From assembly GCF_021134715.1 (NCBI RefSeq), contig NC_060023.1, positions 8,556,001-8,620,000 on the forward strand: DNA of 64,000 nt, read 5' to 3'. This stretch comes from Daphnia pulex. Taxonomy: Eukaryota > Arthropoda > Branchiopoda > Diplostraca > Daphniidae. Of this stretch, positions 12,361-29,870 are shown in pieces. The position numbers and the translations under genes are program-made. Each line of letters begins with the position of its first letter. Positions within the stretch are counted from its first letter, which is position 1. The notes below the pieces were generated by a model, which was not told the origin of the DNA, searched no databases, and saw only the letters and a list, made by a program, of their open reading frames with translations.

Positions 12361-15300
12361 CCGTTGGAGAAATGAGGCCAAACTCCTTCCACCAACAGCT
12401 CAGATCGCTCGCTGTTGTTTTTCTTTCTCTTCCAACAACAACAATCAACAAGTGAGCCCCCACCATTTTCATTTCGTCTTGTTCTCTTCCTATTTTCTTG
12501 CCCTCTAGTATAGACTTACATAATACGTATACGTCATACACGTCCAATAATTCCAGCCGGTTCAAATCTAAATATAGTGCCTAAACCCTAATAATTCGTT
12601 AACGGTAACATATTTAATTATCTAACTTTTATACGACGACTTGGTTGTTGTTTCTCCTTTCTTTTTCAAAGACTCTCTCTTTCTCTGGATGACAAAGCGT
12701 GAATCATGTAACAAGGATGGGGAGAAACGAAAAACAAACTTGTTATACATTGCTTATGCTACCCCCCTCCCCCTTTTTTTTTTTGCTTCGACTGTAATAA
12801 ATATATAAGAGCCTTTCTGGAATAAAATAAAAACATTTGGGAGAAAAGTTGAAGTTGAGAGGAGCCAAGGACGTACCGAGACGCCGCCGCCAACTGACCC
12901 GAACTGCCGCCGTCTCGGCTGCTCTCCAATGTGGACGCCCAAACAATAATTTTTTTTTTCGTACACCCGTTGTTAACATATTACACGCGCCGCCAGATAA
13001 TAGCTCATCTCACGGCACCCAAAAAAAAATTGAAATCATAAATATAGATTCTCTTTCGTGGAAGATTAGCCAATGAAAAAAAAAGAAAAGAAAAAGGAAT
13101 TATCCCCTCGTGATAACTGTGACGCAACCGGTGCCAACAAACCTCAACAACAACAACAGCAACAGCCTTGTGGAAAACGGGAAAGTGAAACAAGTCAAAT
13201 GATAAATCAAAATACAGCAGTCTTCGTCGTTCAAAGAACTTTTTTTTTCTTCTTTCCACGGCAGCCAACAACAACACAGTAGGGGTTGTACGCGCATTCA
13301 TATAATGACTGCCCATATATTCCAACCGGCGCGACCTATGCGACCGTTATTGTATACCTAGGCAACCCAACAAGCACACACACAGAGGCCTGCTGCAATA
13401 CATGTATAGAAAGTTGGTTATATTCCTACTGCAAGTACGGGGGGATTATATACAACATTATTGTACTATTATTATAATCATTATACAATGACTTGTTGGC
13501 GACCGGAAGTCGTCCGTCCAGTTCGTGATTATAAGACAGGCCATCATCTCTAGGCTCCCCTTGCGACAGAGACACAATAGCTCGGCGACATCGAGGATGA
13601 TATCGTGAGTGACTATACCAGACGATTGTGTCGACGTGATAAAAAAGGGAAAAAGAAAATGGAAAAGAAGTTTTGGCAGGTTTTGAATTGCGAAACGATG
13701 TGAAATGCCGTTAGTTACTTTCACTGCGCACGTATTAAACCATTGTGCGCGCTCAGTAATCATCGTCCGCACTCCGTGCGAAATCGAACTGATGGTTGGC
13801 GTATAAAATCCAGCCGAGCGAAAAAAACAAAAATATTATCCTACATATAAAAATTTGTTTTTTGTTTTGGGTGGGGGACTGACAAATTCTTTTTAAAAAA
13901 CCAAACTGCATTTCTTTATAACTCTAAACAGGATCCAGATCTCCACTCATCCGAAGCTTTGAAATACTGTATAAAAGAAATAGCGTCGGGAGAAATGTCA
14001 AGGTAAGTTATTCAATTAGGTATCGCTAAATGGAAGGGATTTACTTTCACTTATCCACCTCCTGCGATAACGAATCGACTTCATTACAATAGAAGGAATC
14101 GAGTAGCATATACGATTCTCGTAGTAGTAGTAATAGTAGTAGTTGCTGGATACTTTTTTGTTTTTTTTCCCCGCTTGAGTTTGGACGTGAGTCACGTCTG
14201 CTTTGATATCTCGGACCTCTCTGACGCAACTCTGGCCAGCGAGCTCCGTTTGACACGATAGAGAGAAAGACCGAGACCTTTAGAGTCTTAACGGCTACCT
14301 GCTGGGCCAACTGGCGGGAGGGATCGGAATGTGATTTGCGCAATATCTGAGATAGCCGGGCCACGTTCGTGTGTCACGGAATATCTTTGGCAATCGGAGG
14401 GGGGAAAAAACCAATAGCACCGAACGGCTGTTGGGCTGGAGCGAGATCAGAATAATAATCATAATAATATCGTATCTCGATGATAGATCTCAATGCTAAA
14501 TAAACAAAAGTGAAAATGTGTCTTGTGTGTGGATATACATACTATGTGAACACGCCCACACGCGCCAACATTCCAACAACAACATTTTTTTTTTCTTTTG
14601 GTGTTCGGTTACGGCCAAATCGAACGGTAAAAAAAAAAAATAATAATTTTTTGGCTGGTAGAACAGCGACTTGGACGCACGCATCTCGAGCCGTATCGCC
14701 CGCATCACACACACACAACTTTCTGTTGTGGCCTGGCACAAGTTACTTTATGACTCTCTCTCTTTTTCTCTCTCTTAGTCTCTCTCGGGAGCTTATTCAC
14801 AAACATTGTAGATTGTTTACTGACAACAACAAGAAGAAGAAGAAGACAAAAAAACACACAAGGTCGTCGTGAGTTTGGGGCCTTCGTTTAGGGCATTTCG
14901 GGAATCCTCTCTCCTTTTATTTTTTCTAGAGAGATAGGAGGGGGTATTAGTAGGATATACTAGTTACTACTGCTACACCGGAGATGCATCAAAAACCCCA
15001 ACTCTCGGGGCTATATAGAAGAAGCCACTCAAATAAAAGAAAGAAAGAAGAGTTGGGCAGATGAGGGAGAATGAGACAAGAAGAATTTTTATTCATAGAG
15101 AGGGGAAAGGTATTTGTTTTTGAGTGTTTTTCGTGTAACTTTTGAAGCGCAAAAAAACGAACAAACATTTTTCCATCTCTAATCTGAAAGAAATCGTCGA
15201 AAAAAAAGGGAAAAGTTCTTTTGTGTGTTGTCCGAAAGTGAAGGTCGCCATCAGTCGCCATCGGAATTTCCCTAGCTGCTCAAAAGACGCAATACAATCA

Positions 15301-17961
15301 TCATCATCATACACACACGTGTGTGTGTAGGAGGGAACCCAGCGACCGCTATAAGTTATAGACTTTGCGATTCTGAAAACTGTAGCTATTTTCGTGATGG
15401 ATGCCAGCTATTCGCTAAATATGTCAACTGTAAATTCCATTTGGTGGCATCCCCCCAACTCGAAAGAAAATTTCCCTTTCATCCAAATTTTTTGTTTGCG
15501 GTTGAGCTGCTGACCCTGATGCGTGTTGTGAGAGAGAGACGCTAATACACATACAAAAGAGATCAAGCTGAATTGAGATGGCAAGTTTTTGTGGGTAATA
15601 GTGTGGCATACCCATGTTTGGCAATCTTTTTGGTAATAATCGCTCACTAGATTGCGGCCACGCTGGCTCGCCCAGGCTTCGTCTATCCCGAAGCATTGGT
15701 TAAAAAAGAAGCTGGGAGAGAGAGTTGTGTGTGTCACAAAGAGATTTCCAACTTCTAGAAAAATAATAATTCTTTTTTTTTTTCTTTTTTTCACGCCACG
15801 TCAGGTGTCTGAGTAATCAGAAGAAAGAAGGTGTTGAAGCGCAAACAGAAATAGTTGGGACTGCGGCCGTTCATCATTATCAGCGGCTACTGGTTGCGTG
15901 AGATGATTGGCGCGAATCGAGGAAAAGTAGATACAAAATTCTTGGCGCCGGTCGAGACAATTTTGGGCTGTTTCGGTCCGATGGGATTTTAGCACCGCAC
16001 AAACTAGAAGAAGGCTGGCGATGCATATGGCCGAGTATCGGAAAGCTCGAGGAGGCGGAAAAATGTCACCGCCATTATCGTTTCAGCTCTGCCGTGCATG
16101 AGAAATTCATGCACATGTCGCTTTTCACACAACCAATTCTATTGTTGCATAGCCGATTTCTCTTCCAAGGAAAAAATAGGGGACGAATTAGCAATCAAGT
16201 TGTCACGCTCGCCAGCAAAGCCAACCAAATGTTACGGTGTTCCCTACAATACAATATGCCTATTCTTGGTGGTTGATTTCCCTCTCTAATTAGTCTGCAT
16301 ATATATGCATGCAAACCTCCTGACACACACGAATGACAATGGCCATTTCTTGCATCACACATGCCACACAAATTTGTGTATAGGCCATTACTGGGGGAGT
16401 GTGACAGACAGCGAATTCTTTTGCAAGTTCTTTTCAAATGTTGGGAGAGAGACGAATGAAAACTTTGACTTGTTAATTTTTCCCTGTTTCGATTCAAATT
16501 TCTGTTTGCGAAACATGAAAACAGTTGTCACAAACTGTCAGAAGCTGTTAAGAAGAACTTACCAAGTCATGGTGGCACAACGCCATATACTGATGAAATG
16601 GAAAGTCGACGATTTGCCAAGTCATCCGTTGCAAGCGGAAATTTTGAAACACTGTCGAACGCACAATATGAGCCATCGCCAGGTTTCTGGATATTCTGGA
16701 AAAGAGTGGATAATACTGAGTATATACTGACGTCAAACAATCACATCATTTCTTTTACCTTTGTCCATTTTCAAGGACGAACCAAATGGCCATAAAATCT
16801 CGACGATTTCACTAAACACAAACATGTAGAGACTATTTGAATTTCATTTGAATGTGCTTTTCACAAGAACCAGTTTTCCTGTCTGTTGTCATGTGGCGTT
16901 TCGTTCTGTTTATTGTTTACGTACGTCGTTATTCCAACGACCACCAGATGGCCGCTGTCAGAAAAAATCGACCAAAATTCAAATAATTAAAAAAAACCTC
17001 CTCTCGCTTGTTATCCTATTTTGAAACCAACACCAAATATTTGTTTTCATTGCCAAGATAAACAGAAAACAAAGATAGCCAGTGACTATATTCGCCCAAA
17101 CTCGTAATCTCCTCCCCACCCGGCAAACGTGAAAAACACAAAAAAAATTGCACCATCGATTGCTCAAGAGTGCGCGCACGCGTTGTCATACACATATACA
17201 CTCTGTATAGAACTTTGTGGAATATTCTTGAATAACATGTTTTTCTCTCGCTTTGCAATATCCCCCTCCCCCCTATCCAAGTAATAAACGTGAAAGCCTT
17301 ACAAGTCGAATGGATCGTTAAGTTTGCGCTGCCTTCAAAACTCAATGTCGATTTCATCGTTTTGATCATCATCAAATTGTGACGTTTGTAGTTGGTTGCT
17401 CACGAATCTCTGGAAAATTCAATGTTGCTTTTGGCGACGTGCATTTTGTAATTGTCTTGAGAGAATGATAAGGACGATGGGAGGAGAGAAAACAAACAAA
17501 CTTCACTGGCGAAAAAATGTACACGCATGAAAAAGAGACACACACATTGAGACACACCCAACATTTACAGCACATACACACACTCTCACACGTAATTAAT
17601 ATACGGTCCGATGAGCTTTATCGTGTATAATATAAACCAGGGATTTTTTTAGTTTTTCTCTTTTTTTTTTCAATTTTTAATTTTTCAGTTTGCCTTTTCA
17701 ATGGAAGCTAATGTAGCCCAAATGATTTTTGTTTTTATTGTTAGTATAGTTTAAGCCAGTTGTAAGTTTTGTTTCACGAATGATGAAGTCATCTCTCCTC
17801 CCAGCTGGCCATTTTCTCTTCCTGTTTGCCGGTCCTTTTTTTTTGTCTCTTACTACATTATAACAGAATGAATGAAATGAAAACAGCACATGTACATCCA
17901 CAGGGAGGAGCAACACGTAAAGAGGCGGATACATTGAGTGAAGGATTATTTCGGATGATGT

Positions 17962-17981
17962 ACACACACACACACACACAC
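17962..17981 (+). repeat. (AC)n microsatellite
   Basis: About ten AC units in the gene-poor stretch upstream of the UBALD 3' end. Confidence 0.9.
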
Positions 17982-19012
17982 GTAAGTAAGAAAGGGGTAG
18001 GACGCTGTTTTTTTTTTTTAGTTTTCCCAATTTTTCTGAATTCGGAATTCAATTGTTCAATAGTTTCGCAAAAAGGAAAAGAAATAAAAATATGAAAACG
18101 AAGAAATCAAAGAAAATCAAGACGCCATGCATTTCCCCCTTTCAAGAAAACAGGCCTACAATTGACACACAAATTTATATAATTAACCACAACAAAATTT
18201 GAAGACTACCAGGTAAATTTCTTCTCTCGTGTCTCTCTTTTCTCTTGTTTCAAAAAACAAACCAAAATTCGCATACTCTTTTTTTTCCAATTTTCTCTTT
18301 TTAAAATTTTTTAAATTAGGACGAGGAGAAATGAACCAAAATGGATCCGAATTTTTGCTAGATCGTTTTAACACACAAGAAAAAAAAGGTATTTTTTTTT
18401 TTTTAACATTTACATACGAGAAACTAAAGAGGAAAACAAAAAGAGACACGATCCAGCGCGCGTGAAATGTCGGGATGGTGGGGGGGTTACTACAAGTGTT
18501 TCTTTCGGTGTGAGGATTGTGAAGTTGACAGCAAAAGTGCAACAACGACAACAACAGCAACATCATGTGTGTGTGTGAGGTTGGTTTTTGTTTTCCAGCG
18601 CCTAGTTATTATTATTATATATAGTTACACAAGAATTAAGAGAGAGAGAGAGAAATAAAGTGTAGTGGGGGGGGAATGAGATCGAAGAGGATTTATCTTC
18701 TTCCTTGTCCCATCGCGAATGATTAGTTTGGCTTCTCGATGTCTTTTCCTTTTTTGTTTTGTCTATCTGCCAAATTTATGCCCGAAGATCTGGGAGAGAG
18801 TGAGGAGGGTTTTTGGGGGTTGGGGGTGGTGGATAGAGGTAAATATTAACTGTTGTCAAAATCAAAACTAGTCGTCTTGCTACTTTTGCTCCTTTGAAAC
18901 TCTTTTTTTGCAATAATGAGGTGTATAATGTCTGTGTGTGGGTGGTGGTTTTTAGTGGACATGCCAACCAATGAAAACAAAAAGAAGAAAGACAAAATAT
19001 AGACGGTCACAT

Positions 19013-23082
<4,070 letters not shown>

Positions 23083-26000
23083 TTATTGCTGATTGGGATC
23101 TGGAATTTCTCGTCTAGCCGTATAGATCCTTGCCCCGTTGCTGTTCAGGGGCACCCCAGGTCTATTGTTTGGTCGAACTGGTCTATACCTATTGACCTGT
23201 GGCTGCTGTTGCCCAGGCCTATCACGATTGAACTGGTGGAATCCCTGCTGCGGTCTGTATCGGTTCATCTGCTGCTGATGCTGCTGCTGATGCGGCAGCG
23301 GCTGACCAGGCCCTAATCCCCTGTCACGTTGCTGAACCATATTTCTGTTATGCACTTCCTGTGCCGGATTCTGCGGATTATCTCTCGGCTGCTGTTGGGG
23401 AGAATTTTTATCTTGGCCTCTGTTTCGGTTTCCCCGGTTTTCGCATTCCTTGGCCTTGTGTCCAACTTTGCCGCAAATTAAACATCCGCGGTCGTTAGGT
23501 GGTGGACCGTTGGAGATCAGAATTTTAGGGTTGAACAAGTATTCCTGCAAAAAAAATAGTTAAAGATAAAACCAAATTTATTCGCGAACCATCAATCATT
23601 TTCTTTTTCAAACCTCCAAGGACGAGAAGTTAGGGGGCAGTGCCCTAACGGGAGTCTGGAAAAACCGACGAGCAGTCACGAAAACACGACGGATGTAAGC
23701 ACCCACTTTGAAAAGATAAGATTCCAGTTAGGGACGACTATCCTTGAATAGTGGGCTACAGTTTCACAGAAATTGAACGGGCGAGAAATAACTTACTTCG
23801 AAGCGATACTCCCGATCCCAGATTGTGACTCAAGTCAAAAGGGTCTTCGATCGCGATAGGCCGATCCGTCCACATCTTTTCCAGACGGTACAGCGGTGGC
23901 AGCTGTCGGATGGAAACAACTTGCAAGCGATAATCGAAGAGCTTGGCATAATAGAGCAAGAATCCCAGCCACAAGGTTGAGGGCGGTTCGCGATTGGCAC
24001 CGTGATGTGGCCATACACGTCCCTGTAAAATGTCAAATTAATCGACCATAAATTTTTCCACCATTTCTTTTAGTCTTACCAAATCTTGGGCATTCTCAAA
24101 GAACCACGTGTCCCACCCCTCGACGATGTACTTTTTCCGGTCCACACCGTCGACCATGATCTACATAAAACACAATAAGTACGTCAGTAAACGGGCAATG
24201 TCGTTAAATAACATTAAGTACCTCTTGGAGTACGGGTATAACGGGCGGTTTGACTTGTTGCAAATAGTGGATGACCATTAAGGTGTAAGCGTAAGAAGAG
24301 AGCGATCCGCGGGATGCATCGCCGATCTCGCACTGCTTGGCTAGTAATTTCGCCATGTATCCCAGGATCTAATGTTACAAAAAAAAAACTTACAATGTTG
24401 AACATAAAGCAATGCATTGGCAGCATCTTACCCGAACGCGTGAATCAATTGCGCAATAAGTTGCGAGCAGTTTCGAATTACGCCGACCCAGTTGATTATA
24501 CAACGAAATATCCGATTCCAATCCAGTGGGCCTGTGACGCAGTTTCACTATAGGAACCTTGGCCGACGATATGGGAACACTTTGCGTGACGCGAGAAAAA
24601 CAGGTTGCCAATGACAGTTGATCCCCTTAAATCTTGTTTTACTTTACTTTACTTACATGTCGCAAAAGAATCGATTGCGCTTTAAGGTTCTGGCCAATTT
24701 CTTGACGATGGCAACGAAATCCAAGCCCTATAAATAGCAAACGAAATTATCCTGAATGTTCAAATATTTGCCAATCGGGTTTTCAATAAAAATTTGTTTA
24801 CCTTGCCGTCCTCGTTGGACTCGAACGTCAAACAGAGATCCACGTCGCTGTCGGCGAATCCAAATCCGTTGCACGATGATCCAAACATTGACAAAACAGC
24901 ATCAGCGTACTCGGTCCGAATATGCGTTTCGAGCTCCTTTTGGATGGTTTGTCTGTCAAAGAAAAACACACAAGATAAATTTAGATACTTTCGTGACACT
25001 AATAAAAATAAGAACGCACCTGTTGTTCGTATCCACTTCCCTCTGCGCAAAGTTGCGGAAAATATTCCAGCACACATTGTCCAGGAGCGCAAAATAGTTG
25101 AAGTCGGGTGGCGGTATGAAACCGACATCTGGCACTTCCAACTCGGTACACTTTAGTTTCGTGTGTCCGTCGCCGCCGCAAACGGTGCAAATAACTGGCA
25201 ACCGTTTGGAACGAAGGATTTTATCCGGCTGGAAATCCCATTTGACGTCTTCCTTTTTTAGGGCGGCCATTCGGGCGACAGCTTCCGCCGGAGTGCATTG
25301 CAGTGGATCATCATTTTTGGCTTCGCCGGGCAGTACAAGATGGACGAAAAGGGGTCCGTCGGCAGTTTGAGGGATCCAAAAATAGTGAAATATATTGCGG
25401 ATGCATTCAATAAAGAACTCGAAGGTTTGAATAGTCGCCATGAATGCCCCCATATTGACATTCCCATGAAAAGGATCCTCGACAGCAATACGTCGATTGC
25501 CCCAATTCTTCGTCGATCGCAGCAACGGTTCAATAGAGCGAACGCAGACGGCATGCTCATTATGAGTGAAGGTGTAAGCATAAAATTTCAACAGACCCAG
25601 CCAAAGTTGGCCGAGAGTCAATTCACGGGGTTTCCACTCTCCCCTGTCCTTCATTTCAAAGAATTCAGCAGCGGCTAAAGAAGAGAAACAATTTTAACGT
25701 ATATCATTGGGAATAATCGTAAACAACCGGACAGCGACTTACTCAAATAGTCGTCTTCAGCGTCACTTTTCTTCAGCTGGTGTAAAACGGGTAAAACATG
25801 ATCTTGTTGTAGATAGTACAGAACCATTAGAGTAAAAGCATGCGAAGGTAATGACCCCAATTCCGGCTGATCCAGGCAACAGATGCGAGCAAATGTGCGA
25901 AACGCAACCGTTAAGACGGCGAAACGTGGGTCAATCATTCGGTACTGTTGTAAAAGAACGGTCGTTTTATGAGCGGCCTCGCTCTCCACCACCATGGCAA

Positions 26001-27795
26001 AGGTAACGCCCATTTGCTCGTAATGAAAGTGGATGATGGGTGTTCGACAATTTAGATCGTCACTGATGTATCGGAATGTGTTGGAGGCGGGACCTTGCAA
26101 CCAAGACAGTATCTTTATGATGAGCAATCCATCTTTCTTGATGTCGGGAGAAATTTCAACTAATCCAACGTTGGAATTAGAAGCTCGCAGCCCAAGCTCT
26201 AGAAAAAGAATTATGATTCGCAGACATTCAAAATTTTAAAAAGTGAACGTACCTGTAACCACAGAACCATATGGTCGGATGCTGAAGCCGGGGAAAGCAG
26301 TTTCAATCATTTTTCTTAGGTTTTCAGTGGCAACTCTACGTTTTTCCAAATCCTCCTTTGATAGACAAGAACAATGAAAGATATCCTGGATGAATTGCCC
26401 AACCACTTCGACGATTTCAGGTGGTGGGGAAGGCATCAGAGAAGCCGTTTGGCGACTCATTTCTTGGTTTTGTAGTCGAACGTGCCGTTCGTCTTTTGTG
26501 TGACGATAAACTTCTGGTATGCTGCTGATGTGGAAACTGCAAAGCCGACAGTGGAAAACAGCTCTGGGAAATTTCGGGCTGATGTGCTTCAGTGGAAGAA
26601 CACCCCTTTTACGAAATTGATTAAGCTCGTTTTTGCGAATTTTGAATACAAGAGGTTGCTGGATTTCATTCCGTCTTGGTTTTGGTTCCTCTTCACTTGA
26701 GGAAGATGAACTATCGCTGGATCCATCATCAGATTTCTTAGGCTCATCTTTCTTCTCAGTTTTGGCCGGTTTCTTACGTTTTTGTTGGGGAAGTGTCGGC
26801 AAGACTACAATTTGGACAATCTCTTCTTCATCTTGAACAGCGGCATGAGGAATTTGTATACCATCAGCACGAGCATCAACTTCTTGAGCGACACTCTTTT
26901 TCTCTCCAAGTAAAACGACTGAGCGTTGGCTCACAACAGATGGAGGCAATGGAACAATTCCTGTAGGATAATTCAATTCTTGAAGGTGTTTCGGAACTTC
27001 GTCATATTCTGATGACAAAAGAGCCAAGTCAACACGTTCTTTCTTTTGAGTTTCCTGCTTTGAGCGAAGTTTTTCTAAGGATCTTGCTTTGGCCCCTTGT
27101 CCCTTGCGGTTCTGGTCAACAACTGGGGCTTGATCTTTCACGTTGTGAGAAACAGTTTCTGAAAGACTAGAGCTTTGCTTCTCTGGAACTGTTCCATTTT
27201 CTTGACGCAAAACTTGGTTGATGGTTTTGCGTGGCGCTTGGTAAATTTTAGGAGCAGGTTGGCGCCAATTGTGAGGGATCTCTTCGTTGCTTGCGGTCCG
27301 GTTGTAGACTTTAGTACCTTTCCTGGGAGAAGTTTTCGCTAATTCGTCATCCAAGTGCCAACGACGGTCGCGTATGAATCCTGTGATAGTAGTTGGCTGT
27401 TTTGGGAGGTTTTGTTGCTTTGAAGAATTGGTGTTTAATGCATGGTTCTTCTTTTCTTGTCCACCATCATTTTCTGTGCTTGCTGAAGCATTTTCTCTTA
27501 CTTTTCCAGCATCGTCAATATTTGCAGAGCTTGAAAGACCTTCACTTCTTTTCCTGTGCCTGACTCGAGGAGTTTTACGTCCTTTTGGGGTTGACTCTTG
27601 ATTTTTTCCTTGGGAAACTTTAGTGGCTTCAGAGCCATCAGCTCCTGCACGCTGGTTCAAACTTCCTTGATGCACTGTGTCAGGATTCTTGTGGACAGAC
27701 TCTGAAGATTTTGGCGTGTTGGCATTTTTGGTTATGCCCAGAAATCTTTTGAGATCTCCCTCTAAATGAGCCACACTATCATCACCTTCCGCCAT
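23083..27795 (-). CDS. TUT4/7: Terminal uridylyltransferase, TUT4/TUT7 (ZCCHC11/ZCCHC6) type
   Basis: Eleven exons on the minus strand join in phase to about 1343 residues: 27795-26253, 26198-25743, 25674-25020, 24952-24802, 24727-24657, 24579-24432, 24368-24222, 24160-24080, 24022-23797, 23705-23614 and 23544-23083. Residues 1-400 are a charged, disordered region. A C2H2 finger lies near 416-438. A first nucleotidyltransferase/PAP-associated module follows (about 500-770), where the acidic motif is degraded to SNSNVG. A CCHC knuckle (CTVCGGDGHTKLKC) sits near 835-850. The second, active module has GSSCNGFG, then ADSDVDLC (about 905-925). The last exon has a CCHC knuckle at 1211-1224 and a Gln/Pro/Arg-rich tail. 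The architecture equals vertebrate TUT4/TUT7, which add uridines to let-7 precursors and deadenylated mRNAs. Start chosen at the first Met of the long first exon. Confidence 0.94.
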
Positions 27796-28544
27796 TTAGT
27801 CAATTTTTAAAAGATGAACGATTCTGAAAATGTATGCACTACTTGGCAGGTAAATTCCAGACAGTTGATTTCAGATCCAAACTTGAATAGCAAGTGATAA
27901 AATTACCTAGAAAAAATATGTTCAACTAAGATAAGAACTGACGGAATTGGCACATAGTTCAAAATCAACAAACCATGTAGATTCAGTGCAGGCTGATAAG
28001 AAAAACATTTGGTTTAAGCTATGAGTAAGATAGTCTGATTACCATGGCGAACTTTCCAACAGTTTTAACAATAGGCCCTAAATAAAATTGCATAGTATTA
28101 CTCGTATCTTAAAACATGCCAAGGAAATTATAATTGTTTTTAAACATAAACGAAAGAAGCAATACTTGGAAAAGTGCCGAAATCAAAAAAATGAAGCCGC
28201 CATTTAAATGCTATTGCTTCGACATAGTAGACAACCTAATACAAAAATAAAAATTTGGGTCGGAGTCGGATCTCCTTCAGATCAGATTTTTGAATTTGGC
28301 AACGAACAATAAACAGCAGAGTTAAAACAAGAGGCGGAAATGACTCCCGTATATTTCACGATTTTTTTATGTGAAAATCAATGACATGAATTAAAAGTTA
28401 AACGTAACAAAATGTAAAACAATAAGCTCAATTTACAAACCAAAACAGAAAGATTTAAGTTTCTGACTTCGGACGGAGTTTTGGACGTTACGAATTATTC
28501 GAGTTACAGGATTGTTTTACCTTTCTAAGGTAGTTATTTTGTAT
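27796..28544. other. Head-to-head spacer between TUT4/7-like gene and the PAP2-like cluster
   Basis: AT-rich non-coding sequence separates the minus-strand uridylyltransferase from the plus-strand cluster. The half near 27800 should carry the uridylyltransferase promoter; no TATA box was seen there. The conserved promoter module of the first cluster gene starts at 28545. No open frame of note. Confidence 0.6.
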
Positions 28545-28733
28545 TGAACATTATTCGTTAAATTGTAAGTTAACGAAAAATCAATTTAAAAAATAATTTT
28601 GTCCAGTTAATTCCCCAAAAATCTGCAATAAATTGCCGGTTCGACAACTGCAGAGCAACTTTCCGTCCACGGAGGGCATATATACGACCGCTGAACGAAG
28701 CGGATAATCATCAAACTAAAACTCGTTTTCACC
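28545..28733 (+). promoter_or_regulatory. Conserved cluster promoter, copy A
   Basis: About 190 bp also found upstream of genes B, C and E. It starts with a perfect 8-bp inverted repeat, TTCGTTAA (28554-28561) and TTAACGAA (28570-28577) with an 8-bp spacer. A block containing GCCGGTTCGACAACTG follows, then a TATA box in GGGCATATATACGACCGC (28677-28684). ATCATCAAAC about 30 bp downstream of the TATA box is a plausible initiator, leaving a 5' UTR of about 25 nt. Conservation across paralogues suggests function or recent duplication. Confidence 0.75.
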
Positions 28734-29870
28734 ATGACGAACTTCGAAAAAGTGAAAAACGCATTTTCAAAAGTCACCAATCTAAAACCTGATTTCACAA
28801 TGATGAATGAAAAAGTGAAAAAGGCTTTTTCCAAATCGACCAAATTCTTATCATCCAAGAAAGAAGTGATCGTATTTCTGATGTTACTTATGATTGCGTG
28901 GATCTTTCTGCTGTGTTTTGTCAAACTACCTCCTGATCTACAAGACATGAGCGGAAAACCAATTAAGGTAACATGCAACGATGACAAAATCAACTACCCG
29001 ATGACATCCAAGATCCAAGATCCGACAAAGAAATTTGATGACTCTTATGCACATGAAATAGGTACAAGCTTTTTCAGCCTCTTAATAAGCTTTATCATTA
29101 TAAAAAAAAGAAGACAAACAGAAAATTCTGATTCATCATGGTGTTCAATCATACTGCTTTTCGTTCAACTTGTGCTATGGACTCTATCGTTAATTACTGG
29201 AAGCGTTTTCGTCTGGCTATGGGTGAACAACGGCCCTACTGAAACGTTGGCTCCCAACTTCTTAGCAGCCTGCAAACCTCAGGGGCTTGATTTGCTTTGC
29301 AATCCGGACAGTCATCCTGAAGATTGGAATCCGGTTGTTTGGGTGACATGCACAACACCTCCTGAAATGTGGATTCCGGCCCTATCCAATGCGCTGCCCC
29401 CTTTAGCTGCAGTACAAGCTTACCTGACGTTTGCAGCGATAATTTATATCATTTACAACTGGAAGTGGGAGGGGGAGTGGCCGACAGTTTTTCAGTTAAT
29501 CAACTTGGCAGTCTGTATAAACTTCGCCGGGTGGGTTGTATACCACGTCATCTCGAACAATGTTGCGAATTTCGACCAAGAATTTGTTTCCGGCTACTTA
29601 AAATGCTTCGCTGTAGCTTGTGTGTGGTTAGCAGTGGATAGTTTTTGGCAGAAAACTAAAAAAGAATTAAAACTTCCACGTCACTGGAATGACCCCACAC
29701 CCCAAACTGGACCAATTCCTACTAACCCGACACCTTCGTTGCACGAACCTCCTGCGGCAACAGAATCAACAACGCGAGAAACGGAAAACGCTTATCAGAC
29801 CATTTACCCGGATCTGCCGCCGGAATATGAATATCCCCCAAGTTACGGGTCCTCGGCCACCCGATACTAA
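28734..29870 (+). CDS. PAP2/lipid phosphate phosphatase-like membrane protein A (degenerate active site, PPxY tail)
   Basis: Single-exon gene of 378 residues, first of five tandem paralogues. Hydrophobic segments lie near 44-63, 106-124, 137-164, 213-242, 251-274 and 288-304, the six-span plan of lipid phosphate phosphatases. Family landmarks persist: CNDDKINYP (81-89; compare CND..I.YP in PLPP proteins), LAPNFLAACKP (172-182; compare LRPHF..C.P), then Cys in the loop before span 4. The catalytic motifs are gone: RP of motif C1 is AP, PSGH of C2 is PALS, and the SR and His of C3 are replaced around VANFDQEFVSGY. N and C termini should be cytosolic. The tail holds PPEY (362-365) and PPSY (368-371), WW-domain ligands. 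Residues 1-40 contain two copies of an EKVK..FSK module. Homology to PAP2 is inferred from motif order. Function unknown; hydrolysis is unlikely. Confidence 0.85.
   Translation: MTNFEKVKNAFSKVTNLKPDFTMMNEKVKKAFSKSTKFLSSKKEVIVFLMLLMIAWIFLLCFVKLPPDLQDMSGKPIKVTCNDDKINYPMTSKIQDPTKKFDDSYAHEIGTSFFSLLISFIIIKKRRQTENSDSSWCSIILLFVQLVLWTLSLITGSVFVWLWVNNGPTETLAPNFLAACKPQGLDLLCNPDSHPEDWNPVVWVTCTTPPEMWIPALSNALPPLAAVQAYLTFAAIIYIIYNWKWEGEWPTVFQLINLAVCINFAGWVVYHVISNNVANFDQEFVSGYLKCFAVACVWLAVDSFWQKTKKELKLPRHWNDPTPQTGPIPTNPTPSLHEPPAATESTTRETENAYQTIYPDLPPEYEYPPSYGSSATRY

Larger units (their letters stand above)
5214..19012. other. 13.8-kb stretch with no recognisable gene
   Basis: Between the 5' end of the protease homologue and the 3' end of the UBALD gene there is no reading frame with a family signature. 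The frames present are short, low in complexity and full of Lys, Phe or Ser from A/T and CT tracts, and none chains through plausible splice sites into a known protein. Visible contents are microsatellites (CA runs near 8597-8611, 12341-12360 and 17962-17981; CT and GTT tracts), a CArG-like decamer at 10293-10302 and many poly-A/T runs. The proximal part at about 5214-5400 should hold the protease promoter. A non-coding RNA, a distal regulatory region or a very divergent gene cannot be excluded. Confidence 0.6.
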
